Source: Pseudomonadota bacterium
GTDB lineage: Bacteria; Pseudomonadota; Gammaproteobacteria; Xanthomonadales; Rhodanobacteraceae
Length of the DNA stretch: 64,000 nt
Assembly (NCBI GenBank): GCA_018240505.1
Contig: JAFEFQ010000248.1
Span: 1 to 64,000 of the forward strand
Direction: 5' to 3'
The position numbers and the translations under genes are program-made. The notes below the pieces were generated by a model. It had not been told where the DNA came from. It did no database searches and was given only the letters and a program-made list of their open reading frames with translations. Positions 12,675-21,410 of the stretch are shown piece after piece. Position 1 is the first letter of the stretch; every line of letters begins with the position of its first letter.

Positions 12675-13727
12675 TCAGGCAACGCCGAGACGCTCCATGC
12701 GATAACTGCCGTCGAGCACGCGCCTGGCCCAGGCCTCGTTGGCGAGATACCAGTCGACCGTCCTCGCGATGCCGGTCTCGAACGTCTCGGACGGCTTCCA
12801 GCCGAGTTCGCGCTTGAGCTTGGAGGCGTCGATCGCATAGCGCCGGTCGTGGCCGGGGCGATCGGCGACGAAACTGATCTGCGCCTCGCGCCTGGCGCCG
12901 TTCGCCAATGGTCGGCGTGCGTCGAGCAGCGCGCAGATCGTGCGCACGACGTGGATGTTCTCGCGCTCGGCGTCGCCGCCGACGTTGTAGACCTCGCCCG
13001 GCGAACCTGCGTCGAGCACGCGGCGGATCGCGCTGCAGTGGTCGCCGACGTAGAGCCAGTCGCGCACGTTCCTGCCGTCGCCGTAGACCGGCAGCTTCTC
13101 GCCGACCAGCGCCTTGTGGATCATCAGCGGGATGAGTTTCTCGGGAAACTGGTACGGACCGTAGTTGTTCGAGCAGTTCGTCGTCAGCGTCGGCAGGCCG
13201 TAGGTGTGGTGGAAGGCGCGCACGAGATGGTCGCTGGATGCCTTCGACGCCGAATACGGCGAGTTCGGCGCGTAGGCCGTCTCTTCCGTGAATTTGCCCT
13301 CGGCGCCGAGCGAACCGTAGACCTCGTCGGTCGAGACGTGCAGGAAGCGGAAGGCGTTCTTTTCCGCGCCGGCCAGGCCGCGCCAATGCTTGAGCGTCGC
13401 CTCGAGCAGGGCCAGCGTGCCGACCACGTTGGTGTGGATGAACGCGGCCGGGCCGTCGATCGAGCGGTCGACATGCGATTCGGCGGCGAAATTCACGATC
13501 GCATCGGGCTTGTGCTCGGCGAGCAGCTTGCCGACGAAATCGCGATCGCCGATGTCGCCCCGGGCGAACACGTGGTTCGGATTGCCCTCGAGCGCGGCGA
13601 GCGTGTCGAGATTGCCCGCGTAGGTGAGTTTGTCGAGGTTGACGATGCGATGGCCGTCGGCGACAGCGCCAAGCACGAAGTTTCCGCCGATAAAACCGGC
13701 GCCACCGGTAACCAGGAGGGTTTTCAT
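12675..13727 (-). CDS. rfbB: dTDP-glucose 4,6-dehydratase
   Basis: A 350-residue RmlB, an NAD-dependent extended short-chain dehydrogenase that forms dTDP-4-keto-6-deoxyglucose. The N-terminal [12 protein letters not shown], the [10 protein letters not shown] segment and the catalytic [12 protein letters not shown] are all visible. It is the first gene of the minus-strand nucleotide-sugar operon. The promoter must lie in the 198-nt gap shared with the divergent gene at 13926. Confidence 0.97.
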   Translation of the reverse strand: MKTLLVTGGAGFIGGNFVLGAVADGHRIVNLDKLTYAGNLDTLAALEGNPNHVFARGDIGDRDFVGKLLAEHKPDAIVNFAAESHVDRSIDGPAAFIHTNVVGTLALLEATLKHWRGLAGAEKNAFRFLHVSTDEVYGSLGAEGKFTEETAYAPNSPYSASKASSDHLVRAFHHTYGLPTLTTNCSNNYGPYQFPEKLIPLMIHKALVGEKLPVYGDGRNVRDWLYVGDHCSAIRRVLDAGSPGEVYNVGGDAERENIHVVRTICALLDARRPLANGARREAQISFVADRPGHDRRYAIDASKLKRELGWKPSETFETGIARTVDWYLANEAWARRVLDGSYRMERLGVA

Positions 13728-13925
13728 CTACGAATCGATCTCGTTGTGCAGCCGCCGCGGGAATGTCCGCGCGCGGAATCGGCGGGGCACGGATTTTAGC
13801 CCAGATGCGCAGGCCGCCCAAGCATGGGCGCGGCAAATGATTGATTTTCGGGTAATTGCTCGCGCAAACACGGACGCCCCGCGCGGTCCTGCTACACTGC
13901 GACCCGCCTTCCAGTCCACCGCGGA

Positions 13926-15296
13926 ATGATTACCGAAGTCGTCCTGGTCGTTTTCCTCGCCCTGCTCAACGGCTTCTTCGCCCTGAGCGAAATGGCGCTG
14001 ATGACCTCGCGCAAGCTGCGCCTGAAGCAGCTCGCCCAGACCAGCCGCGCCGCGCGCGTCGCGCTCGACCTGGCGCAGCAGCCCGAACAGTTCCTCTCCA
14101 CCGTGCAGGTATTCATCACCCTGCTCGGCATCGGCACAGGCACCGCGCTCGGCGCGAGCATCGGCGAGCAGATCGCGCACTGGCTCAACGCGCAGAACCT
14201 GCCGGGCGTCGCCGAATACGCGCTGCCGATCGGCGTCGCGCTCAGCGTCTCGGGCATCACCTTCGCCAACATGCTGCTCGGCGAGCTGATCCCGAAGCGC
14301 CTCGCCCTGGTCGCGCCGGAGAAATTCGCCACCGCCGTCGCCATCCCGATGCGCGTGCTGACCTGGATCGCCACGCCCTTCAGCTTCGTCCTGATCTGGA
14401 TCACGCGCTGGCTGCTGCGCCTGTTCAAGGTCGACCAGGCCAGCAGCGAGCGGGTCAGCGAGGAGGAAATCCGGTTGCTCGTCTCCGAAGGCGCCGAACA
14501 GGGCGTGATCGATTCGGACGAGCACAACATGGTCAACCGCGTGTTGCGCCTGGGCGACCGCAGCGTCGACTCGCTGATGACGCCGCGCCCGCGCATCGCC
14601 TGGCTCGACGTGACCGCGCCGCTCGCGGAGAACCTCGCGGTGATGCGCGAGTCCTCGCACTCGCGCTACCCGGTCATGCGCGGCAGCGACAAGGACGTTG
14701 TCGGCATCCTCGAAGTCAAGAACCTGATCGATATCCTGGAGAAATCCGCGAGCGAACAGGCGAAGCCGAGCCCGGGGGCGAATCCGGGGCAGGCCCTGTT
14801 CCGCACCTTGGCCAAGCCCATCTACGTGCCCGGCACCGCGCGCGCGCTCGACCTGCTCGAGGAACTGCGCAATGCAGACACGCCGATGGCGTTCATCGTC
14901 GATGAATACGGCGACATCGAGGGTCTGGTCACGCTCAACGACCTGCTCGGCGCCGTCGTCGGCAAGGCGGCGCTGCCGGCGGTCGAAGCGCGCGACGGCG
15001 AAGACGCGCCGATCGTCACGCGCGACGACGGCAGCTGGCTGGTCGACGGCGCGCTCGGCATCGACGACCTGCGCGAGCTGACCGGCATCGCCCGTTTCCC
15101 GCACGAGGACGACGACGACTACCGCACCGCTGCCGGCATGGTCATCGCGCAGTTCGGCCGCATCCCGCAATGCGCCGAGCATTTCGACTGGTCGGGGTTC
15201 CGCATCGAAGTCGTCGATCTCGACGGCGCGCGCATCGACAAGATCCTGGTCAGCCGGCTGAAGGAAACGGCGGTGTCCGAGGACGAGAGCGGCTGA
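13926..15296 (+). CDS. Hemolysin C / CorC-type membrane protein (CNNM domain, CBS pair)
   Basis: A 456-residue inner-membrane protein of the UPF0053 (YfjD/CorB/TlyC) family. The CNNM (DUF21) transmembrane domain covers about residues 1-195 with hydrophobic helices at the start, near 60-80, 95-115 and 135-155. Two CBS motifs follow at about 215-330, then a CorC_HlyC domain at about 360-445. Members are linked to Mg2+ or Co2+ efflux; the hemolysin name is historical. It is divergent from rfbB and convergent with trmJ. The start ATT-coded isoleucine after ATG (MITEVVLVVFLALLNG) leads directly into the first membrane helix. Confidence 0.92.
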   Translation: MITEVVLVVFLALLNGFFALSEMALMTSRKLRLKQLAQTSRAARVALDLAQQPEQFLSTVQVFITLLGIGTGTALGASIGEQIAHWLNAQNLPGVAEYALPIGVALSVSGITFANMLLGELIPKRLALVAPEKFATAVAIPMRVLTWIATPFSFVLIWITRWLLRLFKVDQASSERVSEEEIRLLVSEGAEQGVIDSDEHNMVNRVLRLGDRSVDSLMTPRPRIAWLDVTAPLAENLAVMRESSHSRYPVMRGSDKDVVGILEVKNLIDILEKSASEQAKPSPGANPGQALFRTLAKPIYVPGTARALDLLEELRNADTPMAFIVDEYGDIEGLVTLNDLLGAVVGKAALPAVEARDGEDAPIVTRDDGSWLVDGALGIDDLRELTGIARFPHEDDDDYRTAAGMVIAQFGRIPQCAEHFDWSGFRIEVVDLDGARIDKILVSRLKETAVSEDESG

Positions 15297-15306
15297 TTTG
15301 GATGAA

Positions 15307-15377
15307 GGCTGAGGGCTGAGGGCCGAAAAAACCTGCGCGAACCCACGCTTTTGATCTTCTGCCCTCAGCCCTCAGCC
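15307..15377. repeat. Perfect 17-bp inverted repeat between convergent genes (family F)
   Basis: Arms GGCTGAGGGCTGAGGGC (15307-15323) and its exact complement (15361-15377) enclose an A/T-rich loop. The right arm overlaps the end of trmJ and contains its TGA stop (complement of 15365-15367). It could act as a bidirectional terminator. Confidence 0.75.
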
Positions 15378-16108
15378 CTGCTCTTGGCCATCCTCGCCAT
15401 GCGCTGTGCATCGTCGAAGATGCCGCGCAGGATGCGCACTTCGCGCTGGTCGAGCGTCGCGTGCTGGAACAGCTTGCGCAGGCGCTGTTCTATCGTCACC
15501 GGCGAGCGCCCCTTGTGGAAATCGATGTCGTTGAGCATCTCGAACAGGTGGCCGAAGAAATACTCCATCTGCTCGGCGGTCGCCGGCGGATCGGACCTCG
15601 GGCCCGCATCGACCACTGGCTGCGCCTCCAGCTGCGCCAGGCGCAGCTCGTAGGCGAGCACCTGCACGGCCTGGGCGAGATTGAGCGAGGAGTAGCCCGG
15701 ATCCGCCGGGATGTGCACGGCGGCATGGCAGCGCATGAGCTCCTCGTTCTCGAGCCCCGTGCGTTCGTTGCCGAACACGATGGCGACCTCGCCGGTCGCA
15801 GCGGCTTCATGTGCCTGCGCCGCCGCCGCGCGCGGCGTGATTTCGGGCAGCGACACCCCGCGCCGCCGCGCCGTGCAGCCGAGCACGAGACTGCAGTCGG
15901 CGATCGCCTCGACCAGCGTCGGCACGACGACGATGCCTTCGAGCACGTCGTCCGCGCCCGCGGCCAGCGCCGAAGCGTCTGCATGCGGGTACTTGTGCGG
16001 CGCGACGAGCACGAGCCGGCTGAAGCCCATCGTGCGGATCGCGCGCGCCGCGGAGCCGATATTGCCGGGGTGTGAGGTACGCACAAGAACGAAACGAATG
16101 GATTGCAT
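15365..16108 (-). CDS. trmJ: tRNA (cytidine/uridine-2'-O-)-methyltransferase TrmJ
   Basis: A 247-residue SPOUT-fold methyltransferase that modifies the ribose of tRNA position 32 with SAM. The conserved N-terminal LVRTSHPGNIGSAARA, the SAM-knot motif GNERTGLENEEL and YSSLNLAQAVQ are present. The start at the ATG 16106-16108 (MQSIRFVLVRTSHPG) is chosen because in-frame sequence further upstream is translated repeat. It is divergent from suhB, and its stop codon comes from an inverted-repeat arm. Confidence 0.94.
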   Translation of the reverse strand: MQSIRFVLVRTSHPGNIGSAARAIRTMGFSRLVLVAPHKYPHADASALAAGADDVLEGIVVVPTLVEAIADCSLVLGCTARRRGVSLPEITPRAAAAQAHEAAATGEVAIVFGNERTGLENEELMRCHAAVHIPADPGYSSLNLAQAVQVLAYELRLAQLEAQPVVDAGPRSDPPATAEQMEYFFGHLFEMLNDIDFHKGRSPVTIEQRLRKLFQHATLDQREVRILRGIFDDAQRMARMAKSRAEG

Positions 16109-16129
16109 CGGAAGTCGAAAGTCCTGGCT

Positions 16130-16267
16130 TCCCTTCTCCCATCGGGAGAAGGTGGCGCGGCAGCGCCGGATGAGGGAAAGGCGTTGCAGGATTCGATTAC
16201 GCTGCTCTCTTCGCAGCGCTTTTCCCTCATCCGCCCTTCGGGCACCTTCTCCCGATGGGAGAAGGGA
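16130..16267. repeat. Dispersed inverted repeat (family A, copy 2)
   Basis: Same design as 4414-4550: outer arms TCCCTTCTCCCATCGGGAG and GATGGGAGAAGGGA, inner arms GATGAGGGAAA and TTTCCCTCATC, with an unrelated loop. It fills most of the trmJ-suhB divergent gap, leaving about 95 nt for the suhB promoter. Confidence 0.8.
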
Positions 16268-16362
16268 GTCAAGTGCGGGCTCGCTCGCGCTCAAGCGTCG
16301 TGCTAACCTTCGCGCCCGCCGCACGGCGAAATGCTCTTTATCAGCCATCCTCGGAGTTCCTC

Positions 16363-17160
16363 ATGCCCCGCCCCGCCGTCAATGTCGCGGTCAAGGCCGC
16401 GCGCGCCGCCGGCAACATCATTCTGCGCAACCTCAATCGCGTGGAGGGACTCAACATCGAGGAAAAATCCCGGCACGACTATGTCAGCGAAGTCGACAAG
16501 CTGGCCGAGGCCGAGATCATCAAGGAACTGCGCCGCGCCTATCCCGATCACGGCTTCCTCGGCGAGGAGTCCGGACAGAAGGGCCGCACCGAAAAAGTCT
16601 GGATCATCGACCCGCTCGACGGCACGCACAACTACCTGCGCGGCTTCCCGCATTTCTGCGTATCGATCGGCTTCCGCGACCACGGCGACCTCGTCTACGG
16701 CGTGGTCTACGATCCGCTGCGCGACGAGATGTTCACCGCGAGCAAGGGCGACGGCGCCTTTCTCAACGACCGCCGCATCCGCGTGACCAAACGCGAAGCG
16801 CTGCAAGGCGCGCTCATCAGCACCGGCTTTCCGTATCGGCAGCGCCGGCATCTCGACGCGCAACTCGACATGACCCGAGCCCTGCTCGCCGAGGCCGAGG
16901 ACATCCGCCGCACCGGATCGGCCGCGCTCGACCTCGCCTATGTCGCCGCCGGACGTCTGGACGGCTATTTCGAAACCGGCCTGCATCCCTGGGACATGGC
17001 CGCGGGAGTGCTGCTCGTGCGCGAGGCCGGCGGCCAGTGCAGCGACTTCGCCGGCAAGGCCGGCATGCCCGACAACGGCAATCTCATCGCCGGCAACCAT
17101 TTCGTCGCCGCGGCGATGGCGAAGGTGATCGCGGCGCACTCGCCGCCGACGCTGCTGTAA
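16363..17160 (+). CDS. suhB: Inositol monophosphatase family protein SuhB
   Basis: A 265-residue Mg2+-dependent phosphatase of the IMPase family. Metal-site motifs are visible: GEES near residue 67, IDPLDGTHNYLRGFP near 83-97 and HPWDMAAGVLLVREAGG near 210-226. Length matches E. coli SuhB, which also takes part in rRNA antitermination complexes. The start ATG 16363-16365 (MPRPAVNVAVKAARAAG) is preferred to upstream in-frame codons inside the repeat. Whether the main role here is enzymatic or in transcription cannot be told. Confidence 0.93.
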   Translation: MPRPAVNVAVKAARAAGNIILRNLNRVEGLNIEEKSRHDYVSEVDKLAEAEIIKELRRAYPDHGFLGEESGQKGRTEKVWIIDPLDGTHNYLRGFPHFCVSIGFRDHGDLVYGVVYDPLRDEMFTASKGDGAFLNDRRIRVTKREALQGALISTGFPYRQRRHLDAQLDMTRALLAEAEDIRRTGSAALDLAYVAAGRLDGYFETGLHPWDMAAGVLLVREAGGQCSDFAGKAGMPDNGNLIAGNHFVAAAMAKVIAAHSPPTLL

Positions 17161-17177
17161 GGGCGCGCGGCGCCCTT
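17159..17177. terminator. Small hairpin between convergent suhB and metB
   Basis: A 7-bp stem AAGGGCG / CGCCCTT begins at the last bases of the suhB stop codon. It lacks a clear T run, so termination strength is uncertain; it lies 10 nt from the metB stop. Confidence 0.4.
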
Positions 17178-17186
17178 CCCGGGCAA

Positions 17187-18395
17187 TCAGCGCGCGTTTG
17201 CCACCGCACGCGAATCGAGAAAGGATGCGGCGCGATCCAGCGCCGCCTCGATGTCCGCACTCAAATCCTCGATCGCCTCGATGCCGACCGAAAGGCGCAG
17301 CAGGCCGTCGCCGAGGCCGGCGACGCGGCGCGCCTCGGCGTCCATCGCAGCATGCGTCATCGTCGCCGGATGCGCGACCAGGCTCTCGACGCCGCCGAGC
17401 GATTCGGCGAGGGTGAAGCTCTGCAGGCCGTTGACGAAGGCCTCGACCGCGGGCACGCCGCCGGCGAGGTCGAAACTCAGCATCGCGCCGAAACCGCGCT
17501 GCTGGCGCGCGGCGAGCGCGTGCTGCGGATGGCTGGCGAGGCCCGGGAAGTACACTTTTTCCACGGCCGGATGCGCGTCGAGGATCTCGACGATGACCGC
17601 GGCGTTTTCCTGGTGCGCGCGCAGGCGCGGCTGCAGGGTGCGCAGGCCGCGCAGCGTGAGATAGCTGTCGAACGCGCCGCCCGACACGCCGAGGCAGTTG
17701 CACCACCAGGCGAGTTGCTCGCCGACCGCGGCGTCCTTCCAGATCACCGCGCCGCCGACGACGTCGGAATGGCCGTTGAGATACTTCGTCGTCGAGTGCA
17801 CGACGATGTCGGCGCCTAGCGCGATCGGCTGCTGCAGGGCCGGCGACAGGAAGGTGTTGTCGACCACGACGAGCGCGCCGACCTGATGGGCGAGGCGCGA
17901 CGCCGCGGCGATGTCGACGATGCGCAGCAGCGGATTGCTCGGCGTCTCGATCCAGACGAGCTTCGGCTTGCACGCGAGCGCGGTCGCGAGCGCGACCGTG
18001 TCGTTGAAGTCGACGACCGCGCAACGGTACAGGCCGCGCTTGGCCTGATTGACGAACAGGCGGTAGCTGCCGCCGTAGCAGTCGTGCGGCACGATGATCA
18101 GATCGTCCGGCCCGAGCTGCGAGGTGACGAGCGTGATCGCGGCCATGCCGGTCGCGGTGACGACCGCGCCGACGCCGCCCTCGAGATCGGCCAGTGCGCC
18201 GGCGAGCACGTCGCGGGTCGGATTGCCCGAGCGCGAATAGTCGTATTCGCGCTTCTTGCCGAAGCCTGCGAAGCTGTAGTTCGTCGACAGGTACAGCGGC
18301 GGCATCACGGCGCCATGGGCCGGGTCCTTGTCGACGCCAGCGCGGGCGGCGATCGTGGCGGCTTGACGGGCGGGTTTCTCGGCGACGTGACTCAC
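17187..18395 (-). CDS. metB: Cystathionine gamma-synthase / O-succinylhomoserine lyase
   Basis: A 402-residue PLP enzyme of the Cys/Met metabolism family that joins activated homoserine with cysteine. The start is a GTG (complement of 18393-18395) with GGAG 8 nt upstream. The PLP-binding segment HSTTKYLNGHSDVVGG holds the Schiff-base lysine, and YSRSGNPTRDVLAGALADLEGG is the family's N-terminal signature. It lies 17 nt after metX, so substrate synthesis and use are cotranscribed under the SAM riboswitch. A cystathionine gamma-lyase activity cannot be excluded by sequence alone, but the metX partner favours synthesis. Confidence 0.92.
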   Translation of the reverse strand: MSHVAEKPARQAATIAARAGVDKDPAHGAVMPPLYLSTNYSFAGFGKKREYDYSRSGNPTRDVLAGALADLEGGVGAVVTATGMAAITLVTSQLGPDDLIIVPHDCYGGSYRLFVNQAKRGLYRCAVVDFNDTVALATALACKPKLVWIETPSNPLLRIVDIAAASRLAHQVGALVVVDNTFLSPALQQPIALGADIVVHSTTKYLNGHSDVVGGAVIWKDAAVGEQLAWWCNCLGVSGGAFDSYLTLRGLRTLQPRLRAHQENAAVIVEILDAHPAVEKVYFPGLASHPQHALAARQQRGFGAMLSFDLAGGVPAVEAFVNGLQSFTLAESLGGVESLVAHPATMTHAAMDAEARRVAGLGDGLLRLSVGIEAIEDLSADIEAALDRAASFLDSRAVANAR

Positions 18396-18412
18396 TGTGC
18401 TTCTCCGGGCTT

Positions 18413-19444
18413 TCAGACGTGCAGACAACGTTCGAACAACGCGCCCACGATCGCTTCTTCCTTGAGGAAGGCGTCGTGGCCGTAGTCCGAGGAAATTTCG
18501 ACCCATTCGCAGGCGGCGCCGGCGCGGGTCCGGTATTCGCGCAGCAGCGACAGCGGCACGGTCAGGTCGTCGCGCACCGCGAACAGCGTGGTCGGCACGC
18601 GCACCGCGGCCGGGTCGATGGCATGCGCATCGAGCGAGCGGCCGAGGCAACGGTAGGCGTCGGCATCGAAGCGGCGCACGAACTTGCGGCCGTGATGCTC
18701 GACCCAGCCGATCACCCCGTCCGCGTGTGCGTCGGCAGGCGACTCGCCGGCGAAGCGCTGCTCGACGCCCTCGGCCGTGCGATAGCCGAGCACGGCGAGC
18801 GAGCGAGCCAGCGCGAGCGCCTCGGGCGAAGAAGCGCCGAGATCGAGGATCGCACGCTGCACGTGACGCAGCGCGAGGCCGAACTGCGCGGCCTTGTGCG
18901 CCGCGCTGAGCAGGACGAGATGGCGCAGGCGCTCGCCGAGCAGCGCGGCGAGATGCTGGGCGACGTTGCCGCCGTAGGACGCGCCGACGACGAGATGGAC
19001 GCGGCGCACGCCGAGGCGGTTCAGGAGCAGCAGCAGCGCGCGCGCCTGGTCGGCGGTCGAGATGGCCGGGAAACGCTCTGCGTCGACGGACGAGGCCGGG
19101 CCGCTGGAGGCATCGCATCCGCCGAGCCAGTCGATGCCGACGAGGCGATAGCGCGTCGTGTCGAGCGCCTTGCCGGCGCCGCATTGCGCTTCCCACCAGC
19201 CGCGGCCGTCGCGCGCGACCGGGCGGCGATGCGCGGAAATGCCGCCGAGCACGACGATGACCGGCGCATCGGCGGGGCCGGTGCAGGTCCAGGCCAGGCG
19301 GGCGTCGTCCAGGGTCGCGCCCGACTCGAGCGCGAAGGACTGCGGCAGGGCGAGCGTGCCTTCCAGCCACTGCACGGCCGGCGTGGCGGCCTCGGGGCTG
19401 AAGCGGAGTTGCGGTTCGGCGCTCATTTCGGTCTCGTCTTTCAT
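18413..19444 (-). CDS. metX: Homoserine O-acyltransferase MetX (probably succinyl-specific)
   Basis: A 343-residue alpha/beta-hydrolase-fold acyltransferase that activates homoserine for methionine synthesis. The nucleophile elbow GASYGGNVAQHLA is at about residue 165, and the late catalytic residues fall in FAVRDDLTVPL and SDYGHDAFLKEE. Known Xanthomonadales MetX proteins of this type use succinyl-CoA (MetXS), and the metB partner fits that; substrate choice here is inferred. The 19444 ATG is the first good start after the riboswitch; a second ATG lies at 19424-19426. Confidence 0.9.
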   Translation of the reverse strand: MKDETEMSAEPQLRFSPEAATPAVQWLEGTLALPQSFALESGATLDDARLAWTCTGPADAPVIVVLGGISAHRRPVARDGRGWWEAQCGAGKALDTTRYRLVGIDWLGGCDASSGPASSVDAERFPAISTADQARALLLLLNRLGVRRVHLVVGASYGGNVAQHLAALLGERLRHLVLLSAAHKAAQFGLALRHVQRAILDLGASSPEALALARSLAVLGYRTAEGVEQRFAGESPADAHADGVIGWVEHHGRKFVRRFDADAYRCLGRSLDAHAIDPAAVRVPTTLFAVRDDLTVPLSLLREYRTRAGAACEWVEISSDYGHDAFLKEEAIVGALFERCLHV

Positions 19445-19488
19445 CTACAGCCCCAACGAGACGAATGCAGCGGAAACCTCGCGTTCGC

Positions 19489-19630
19489 CTCATCTTTACG
19501 GGGTCCACCGCGGCTTGAAGCTGCCGCGGACCTCGCAGGAATTGGCACCAATCGCAGGACCCGATTCAATCGGATTCTGCAAAGGTTGCCCCGGCGTCGC
19601 TGGGCCTGTCCCTCAGCCGGTCTTGATGAG
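19489..19630 (-). promoter_or_regulatory. SAM-I (S-box) riboswitch upstream of metX-metB
   Basis: On the minus strand the leader opens with CTCATCAAGA (19630-19621) and closes with the complementary GATGAG (19494-19489), forming stem P1. Between them lie hallmark SAM-I segments: TGAGGGA, then GGCCC, then CCGGGGCAACC, a stem-loop of GATTGAATC type, and TTGGTGCCAATTCCTGC. The order and spacing match the S-box core that binds S-adenosylmethionine. About 45 nt separate it from the metX ATG, and no T-tailed terminator is visible there, so control may be on translation start. Confidence 0.88.
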
Positions 19631-19640
19631 TACGGAGCGT

Positions 19641-19669
19641 ATGCTACGGGCGTACATTTCGGATGTCAA
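19641..19669 (-). promoter_or_regulatory. Sigma-70 promoter of metX-metB
   Basis: On the minus strand a perfect -35 TTGACA (19669-19664) is followed after exactly 17 nt by TAGCAT (19646-19641). The predicted start site lies a few bases before the first base of the SAM-I riboswitch, which agrees with a riboswitch leader. Confidence 0.85.
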
Positions 19670-19692
19670 GACGTTTAGGCGTTTAGACGGCT
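19669..19692. promoter_or_regulatory. Tandem octamer operator (met-box-like) at the metX promoter
   Basis: Three octamers in phase, AGACGTTT, then AGGCGTTT, then AGACGGCT on the plus strand, end at the -35 of metX. Each is within one or two bases of AGACGTCT, the E. coli MetJ met box, which also works as tandem 8-bp repeats. Related arrays occur at 26135-26150 and 32368-32391. The binding protein is not identified. Confidence 0.6.
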
Positions 19693-19721
19693 GAATGAAG
19701 AATGACGCAACCAGTCATCGC

Positions 19722-19797
19722 AGGGGCGCGATTCATCGCGTCCGGCTTTTTCTGCCGAGAAAGAACCAACGCGCGGGCTCGATGAATCGAGCCCCTA
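19722..19797. repeat. Inverted repeat with GGGGC...GATTCATCG arms (family E, copy 1)
   Basis: Arm AGGGGCGCGATTCATCG (plus) and arm CGATGAATCGAGCCCCTA enclose a loop with CCGGC. A second copy lies at 33551-33630. The right end provides the TAG stop of the EamA gene (complement of 19795-19797). Confidence 0.75.
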
Positions 19798-20688
19798 CTT
19801 GCGCTGGCTCGCAACGAAGATGCCGAGCAGCGAAAGCGCCAGGCCGATCCAGTCCGTCAACGCCGTCGGCCGCGCGAACAGGATCACGTCGAGCACGAAC
19901 GACAGCGCGGGCTGCAACAGCAGGAGCAGGCCGACCAGCGAGGCCGGCAGCACCGGCATCGCCTGCGAGATCAACACCCAGCCGAGCACCTGGCCGAAAA
20001 AGGCCAGCGCGAGCAATGCCGCCCAGGACTGGGCGTCGGGAATCGCGAAGCTCTGGCCCTCGGCGACCACGGCGACGGCGAGCATCGCCGCGCAGATCAG
20101 GCTGACTCCGCACAGGGCGACCTGCGGCGTCAGCGCGGGCCGGCGCAGCTGCGCACGACGCTGAGTCAGCATGTAGATCGCATAGGCGATACCGGTCAGC
20201 ACGCCGAGCAGCACGCCTAAGCGATAGTCCGCGCTGAGCGCCGACCAACCCTGCCCGACGATCAGCCACAGGCCGAAGACGGCGAGCGCGAGCCCGAGCG
20301 CGAAGCGCCAGCCAAGCTTCTCGCGATAGAACACGACGCCGGCGAGCGCCATGACGAACACCTGGAAATTGCCGATCAACGTGGCCAGGCCCGGCCCGAT
20401 GTAATGGATGCTCCGATGCCACATGATCAGGTCGACGGCGAACGCCAGCGCCGGCACGACCAGCCACAGAGCGTCGCGCAGGCCGAAGCGCCTCCCTTCA
20501 CCGCGCACGACGAGCAGGACGAGCAGCATCGCGCCGCCGAAGGCGAGACGGTAGAACGCCGACACGGTCGGCGCGACGTGGGCGTAGCGCACGAAGATGC
20601 TGGTCGTCGAAATCAGCGCCGCGCCCGCGAGCATTCTCGCGAAGGCGCCGCGATAGGCCGCGCTGCCGGCCGGGGCGGCGGCGTTCAC
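19795..20688 (-). CDS. EamA/DMT-family permease
   Basis: A 297-residue inner-membrane protein with about ten hydrophobic helices and two EamA repeats; ISTTSIFVRYAHVAPTVSAF and the motif around IGNFQVFVMALAGVVFYREK are typical of the drug/metabolite transporter superfamily. The start is a GTG at 20686-20688 that overlaps the TGA of the upstream GST gene (GTGA), indicating coupling. Substrate is unknown. Its stop codon is supplied by a palindromic repeat. Confidence 0.88.
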   Translation of the reverse strand: MNAAAPAGSAAYRGAFARMLAGAALISTTSIFVRYAHVAPTVSAFYRLAFGGAMLLVLLVVRGEGRRFGLRDALWLVVPALAFAVDLIMWHRSIHYIGPGLATLIGNFQVFVMALAGVVFYREKLGWRFALGLALAVFGLWLIVGQGWSALSADYRLGVLLGVLTGIAYAIYMLTQRRAQLRRPALTPQVALCGVSLICAAMLAVAVVAEGQSFAIPDAQSWAALLALAFFGQVLGWVLISQAMPVLPASLVGLLLLLQPALSFVLDVILFARPTALTDWIGLALSLLGIFVASQRK

Positions 20689-21347
20689 GGCGTCGTCTTC
20701 TCGTGCTCCGCCGCGAGCGGCTCGGTCGCAGCCTCGGCCAGCCAGTCGCGCAACGCCGGCAGCGCGAGCAGCGCATCGACGTAACCACGCTCCGGCGCGC
20801 CCAGTTCCACCGCATAGCTGACGAAGCGCAGCGCCACCGGCGCATACATCGCGTCGGCGATCGAGAAGGCGCCGAACAGGAACGGTCCCTGCGCGGCATG
20901 GCGCTCGCGCGCCTCGCGCCAGATCGCGCGGATGCGCGCGATGTCGCTGGCCGTATCCGCGCCGATCGCCGGCGCCGGCCCCCGCCGGCACGTGTTCATC
21001 GGCAAATGCGTGCGCAACGCGGAGAACCCGGAATGCATCTCGGCGCTGATCGACCGCGCCCAGCCGCGCGTCACGCGGTCGGCCGGCCAGCCGCGGCCAT
21101 CGAGAAAGAATTCGTTCGCGTATTCGCAGATCGCGAGCGAATCCCAGACGCGCGCGTCGCCGTCGATCAGCACCGGAACGCGCCCGGCAAGCGAGTAGTC
21201 CTTGATGCGCGCGTGGAACTCGGGCGTGTCGAGTGGCAGCTTGACCTCGTCGAAGGCCACGCCGAACTGGCGCAGCAGCAGCCACGGGCGCAGCGACCAC
21301 GAGGAATAGTTCTTGTTGCCGATGACGAGGGTCGGTTTGGCGTTCAT
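20685..21347 (-). CDS. Glutathione S-transferase family protein
   Basis: A 220-residue cytosolic GST. The N-terminal thioredoxin-like domain holds a likely catalytic serine in NYSSWSLRPWLLL, then RVPVLIDGDARVWDSLAI with the cis-proline and the glutathione-binding residues. The C-terminal domain is helical. It resembles zeta/YfcF-like GSTs. It is translated just ahead of an EamA permease with a 4-bp overlap. Confidence 0.9.
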   Translation of the reverse strand: MNAKPTLVIGNKNYSSWSLRPWLLLRQFGVAFDEVKLPLDTPEFHARIKDYSLAGRVPVLIDGDARVWDSLAICEYANEFFLDGRGWPADRVTRGWARSISAEMHSGFSALRTHLPMNTCRRGPAPAIGADTASDIARIRAIWREARERHAAQGPFLFGAFSIADAMYAPVALRFVSYAVELGAPERGYVDALLALPALRDWLAEAATEPLAAEHEKTTP

Positions 21348-21410
21348 GGATGCGCTCGCTGCAGGGCCGCGGATTCCAGCACACCGGTGCGCCGCGATGA
21401 AGTGCCGGTT

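Noticed and set aside
19669-19692. Direct assignment of the octamers as MetJ operators
   Set aside because: The match is strong in form, but no metJ gene is in the window and its presence in this order is not established, so only the resemblance is reported.
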